From: a virus
Virus record (IMG/VR): IMGVR_UViG_3300007229_000086
Coordinates: 1 to 23,870 of that record
Reading direction: 5' to 3' (one strand)
DNA: 23,870 bases
The notes under the pieces are model-generated. The model searched no databases. It was given only the letters and a program-made list of their open reading frames with translations, and was not told the DNA's origin. Shown one piece after another: positions 22,798-23,870 of the stretch. Made by a program: the position numbers and the translations under genes. The stretch's first letter is position 1; every line of letters starts with the position of its first letter.

Positions 22798-22831
22798 ATT
22801 CTAACGGGCCACGGCCGCAACAACAGACAAT

Positions 22832-23086
22832 ATGAGCGCTTTTGACTATGCGAAAGAAGCAGCCGAGCGCATGGCCCGGCTAGATTTTAACGAAGGGGCG
22901 CCTAGCGACCCCTCCAGGTATGGCGCCCTAGAAATAAGCGCCTGGGCGGGATGGTATCGCAACGAGTATGCCAGACAGGTCGATCTAACCGGCCAGGGCG
23001 AAAATGATCGCCCACAAAGCCAAAAGGATAGCGGCGGCGATAAGGCAGCCCAGGCGGCGGTCGGACGCTTCGACGTCGGCCGATAA
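22832..23086 (+). CDS. Small unrecognised protein
   Basis: An 84-aa open frame. The first 50 residues look like a real protein: FDYAKEAAERMARLDFNEGA, then LEISAWAGWYRNEYARQV with a Trp-rich amphipathic helix. The last 34 residues are polar and low in complexity and lie opposite the antisense miniprotein frame. No promoter was seen in the 34-base gap, so it is likely read from the promoter of the preceding gene. No family recognised. Confidence 0.5.
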   Translation: MSAFDYAKEAAERMARLDFNEGAPSDPSRYGALEISAWAGWYRNEYARQVDLTGQGENDRPQSQKDSGGDKAAQAAVGRFDVGR

Positions 23087-23116
23087 GTTTTCAAGTGGGT
23101 TTTTGTCGTTTTTCAT
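22985..23116 (-). CDS. Possible antisense one-TM miniprotein
   Basis: A 43-aa frame on the - strand. ATG at 23116 is preceded by a run of A residues, as is usual for Bacteroidota starts. After a polar N-terminus (KNDKNPLENLSADVEASDRR) the last 22 residues form a convincing transmembrane helix (LGCLIAAAILLALWAIIFAL). It overlaps the end of the + strand gene by 102 bases. It could be a small holin-like or toxin-like membrane peptide placed just before the lysozyme, or a chance frame. No - strand promoter was identified with confidence. Confidence 0.3.
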   Translation of the reverse strand: MKNDKNPLENLSADVEASDRRLGCLIAAAILLALWAIIFALAG

Positions 23117-23147
23117 TTTTTTTACTGCAAAGCTAAACGTTTTTTCG

Positions 23148-23155
23148 TAGTTTTG
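23148..23155 (+). promoter_or_regulatory. Promoter -7 element, TAGTTTTG
   Basis: TAGTTTTG matches TAnnTTTG and lies 15 bases before the ATG at 23171 in an A+T-rich gap. The -33 region has only ACTG at the expected distance. It would drive the helix-turn-helix gene and the overlapping lysozyme gene. Confidence 0.5.
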
Positions 23156-23170
23156 CAAAAAAGTTGAGAA

Positions 23171-23461
23171 ATGACAAAAGCCCAAATAGCCGAAGCCCTG
23201 GCCGCCGTTTACGACCCGCTGGAGGAAATAGACCGGCGCGCGATAGAACTAAACGTAAAAATTACTGACCTTGCGCGCATTAGCGGCGTGCACTATGCGA
23301 CGATCTACCGCTGGTTCCGACAGCCGCCCGCCGCGCTGGAAACAACGCGCCGCATTATTGCCGTCCTGGACTTAATCGAGGCGGAGCAAATTAGAAATCA
23401 TGAAACGAATAATTTACGCCCTGGCGCTAATGTTAGCGTCGGGGAACCTGGCAACGACTAA
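23171..23461 (+). CDS. Small helix-turn-helix protein
   Basis: A 96-aa protein. Residues about 24-62 form a helix-turn-helix of XRE/Cro type: ELNVKITDLARISGVHYATI followed by YRWFRQPPAALETTRRIIAV. The N-terminal helix and the C-terminal ALDLIEAEQ-like helix would complete the small bundle. The last 22 residues are polar and are coded where the lysozyme gene already begins, in another frame. It may regulate late or lysis genes, or the cargo leaders. Its own promoter is close, so autoregulation is possible. Exact target is unknown. Confidence 0.75.
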   Translation: MTKAQIAEALAAVYDPLEEIDRRAIELNVKITDLARISGVHYATIYRWFRQPPAALETTRRIIAVLDLIEAEQIRNHETNNLRPGANVSVGEPGND

Positions 23462-23870
23462 CGCGCCGCTTAACCGCTACGAACTGAGCGCGCCAGAAGC
23501 GATCGACACGACGATCGACGACGCGTTCGACCTGCTTAAAGAGTTGGAAGGCTTCGCGCCGGTCGCAAAGTGGGACGTTAACGCCTGGCGCAACGGCCAC
23601 GGCACCAAGGCCGCCCACCGGGGCGAAGCGATCACCGAAGCGGAGGCGGGCCGAAGGGCGCGCCAAACCTTCGACAAATGCCTGGCGCAACTGCGCGCCG
23701 ATTACCCCGAACTTACCGACCGCGCAGCGGGCGCCCTGGCGTCGATGCTCTATAACGTGGGGTCGTTCGGGCCCGAACTTCGCGCAGCTATCCGCGCCGG
23801 GCACCCCGAAAAAATAGCGCGCATTATGGCGCGTTACGTTAAGGTCGGCGGCGCCGTCAACAAAGGCGTA
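23400..23870 (+). CDS. Endolysin, GH24-type lysozyme with signal peptide (3' end outside window)
   Basis: An open frame of 157 codons that continues past the window edge. ATG at 23400 is preferred because residues 1-22 (MKRIIYALALMLASGNLATT and on) form a signal peptide or signal-anchor: two basic residues, then a hydrophobic core. The catalytic region is LKELEGFAPVAKWD with E50 and D59 nine residues apart, as E11 and D20 in T4 lysozyme, then GHGT with T69. ITEAEAGRRARQTFD and RAAGALASMLYNVGSFG are standard in phage GH24 lysozymes. It would cleave peptidoglycan between N-acetylmuramate and N-acetylglucosamine for lysis. Export by the host Sec system would make it independent of a large-hole holin. 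It overlaps the helix-turn-helix gene by 62 bases in another frame. Confidence 0.85.
   Translation, partial: MKRIIYALALMLASGNLATTNAPLNRYELSAPEAIDTTIDDAFDLLKELEGFAPVAKWDVNAWRNGHGTKAAHRGEAITEAEAGRRARQTFDKCLAQLRADYPELTDRAAGALASMLYNVGSFGPELRAAIRAGHPEKIARIMARYVKVGGAVNKGV

Noticed and set aside
21209-22830. Complete restriction-modification system
   Set aside because: Only the methyltransferase is present. The neighbouring 107-aa protein has no nuclease motif and is too small and of the wrong pattern for a known restriction enzyme.
1-23870. tRNA genes, CRISPR arrays, insertion sequences, integrase or attachment sites
   Set aside because: Reading both strands showed no cloverleaf-like segments, no regularly spaced short repeats, no transposase or recombinase motifs, and no terminal inverted repeats. 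No gene-free stretch exceeds 300 bases.

Overview
The window is about 24 kb of late-gene DNA from a contractile-tailed (myovirus-type) phage or prophage of a Bacteroidota host. Host evidence: the promoter-like sites match the Bacteroidota -7 element TAnnTTTG, most genes lack a Shine-Dalgarno sequence and have A-rich leaders or coupled starts, and two proteins carry short signal peptides ending SA|Q, a form common in that phylum. No integrase, attachment site or flanking host gene is visible, so free phage and prophage cannot be told apart. Family names come from recognising motifs and gene order by eye; no database search was run.

Layout, almost all on the + strand. (1) 1-3846, head module: the C-terminal end of a lambda-type portal, a fused prohead protease/gpT-like major capsid protein, a DUF2190-type capsid cement protein, a probable head-tail joining protein and a Mu Gp37-family protein. 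(2) 3840-10055, a roughly 6 kb block between head and tail genes: two fibre-like proteins (the larger, 902 aa, with a signal peptide), a second signal-peptide protein, three unrecognised proteins, a one-TM coiled-coil protein behind its own promoter, and a protein with a canonical EF-hand loop; a strong terminator closes it. (3) 10186-21208, a P2-like tail: sheath (FI), tube (FII), chaperone E with a -1 frame E' extension, tape measure (T), U, X, D, V, W, J, I, then a fibre-associated protein, a collar-domain tail fibre and a probable fibre assembly protein. (4) 21209-22797, cargo: an A+T-rich orphan C5-cytosine DNA methyltransferase and a small protein with a Cys-His-Asp pattern, each preceded by a copy of the same gapless 115-bp leader. 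(5) 22832-23870: a small unknown protein, a possible antisense one-TM miniprotein, a helix-turn-helix protein, and a GH24-type lysozyme with a signal peptide, cut by the window edge.

How it works together: the structural genes would build a capsid with covalently linked protease and shell, and a contractile P2-type tail. The E/E' pair would load the tape measure, and U, X, D, V, W, J and I would form the tail end and baseplate. Intrinsic terminators before the sheath and before the tape measure, with a promoter-like site after each, suggest separate late units. The least ordinary parts are the duplicated leader driving two unlike cargo genes, the exported fibre-like proteins in the 6 kb block, and the probable programmed frameshift in the chaperone.
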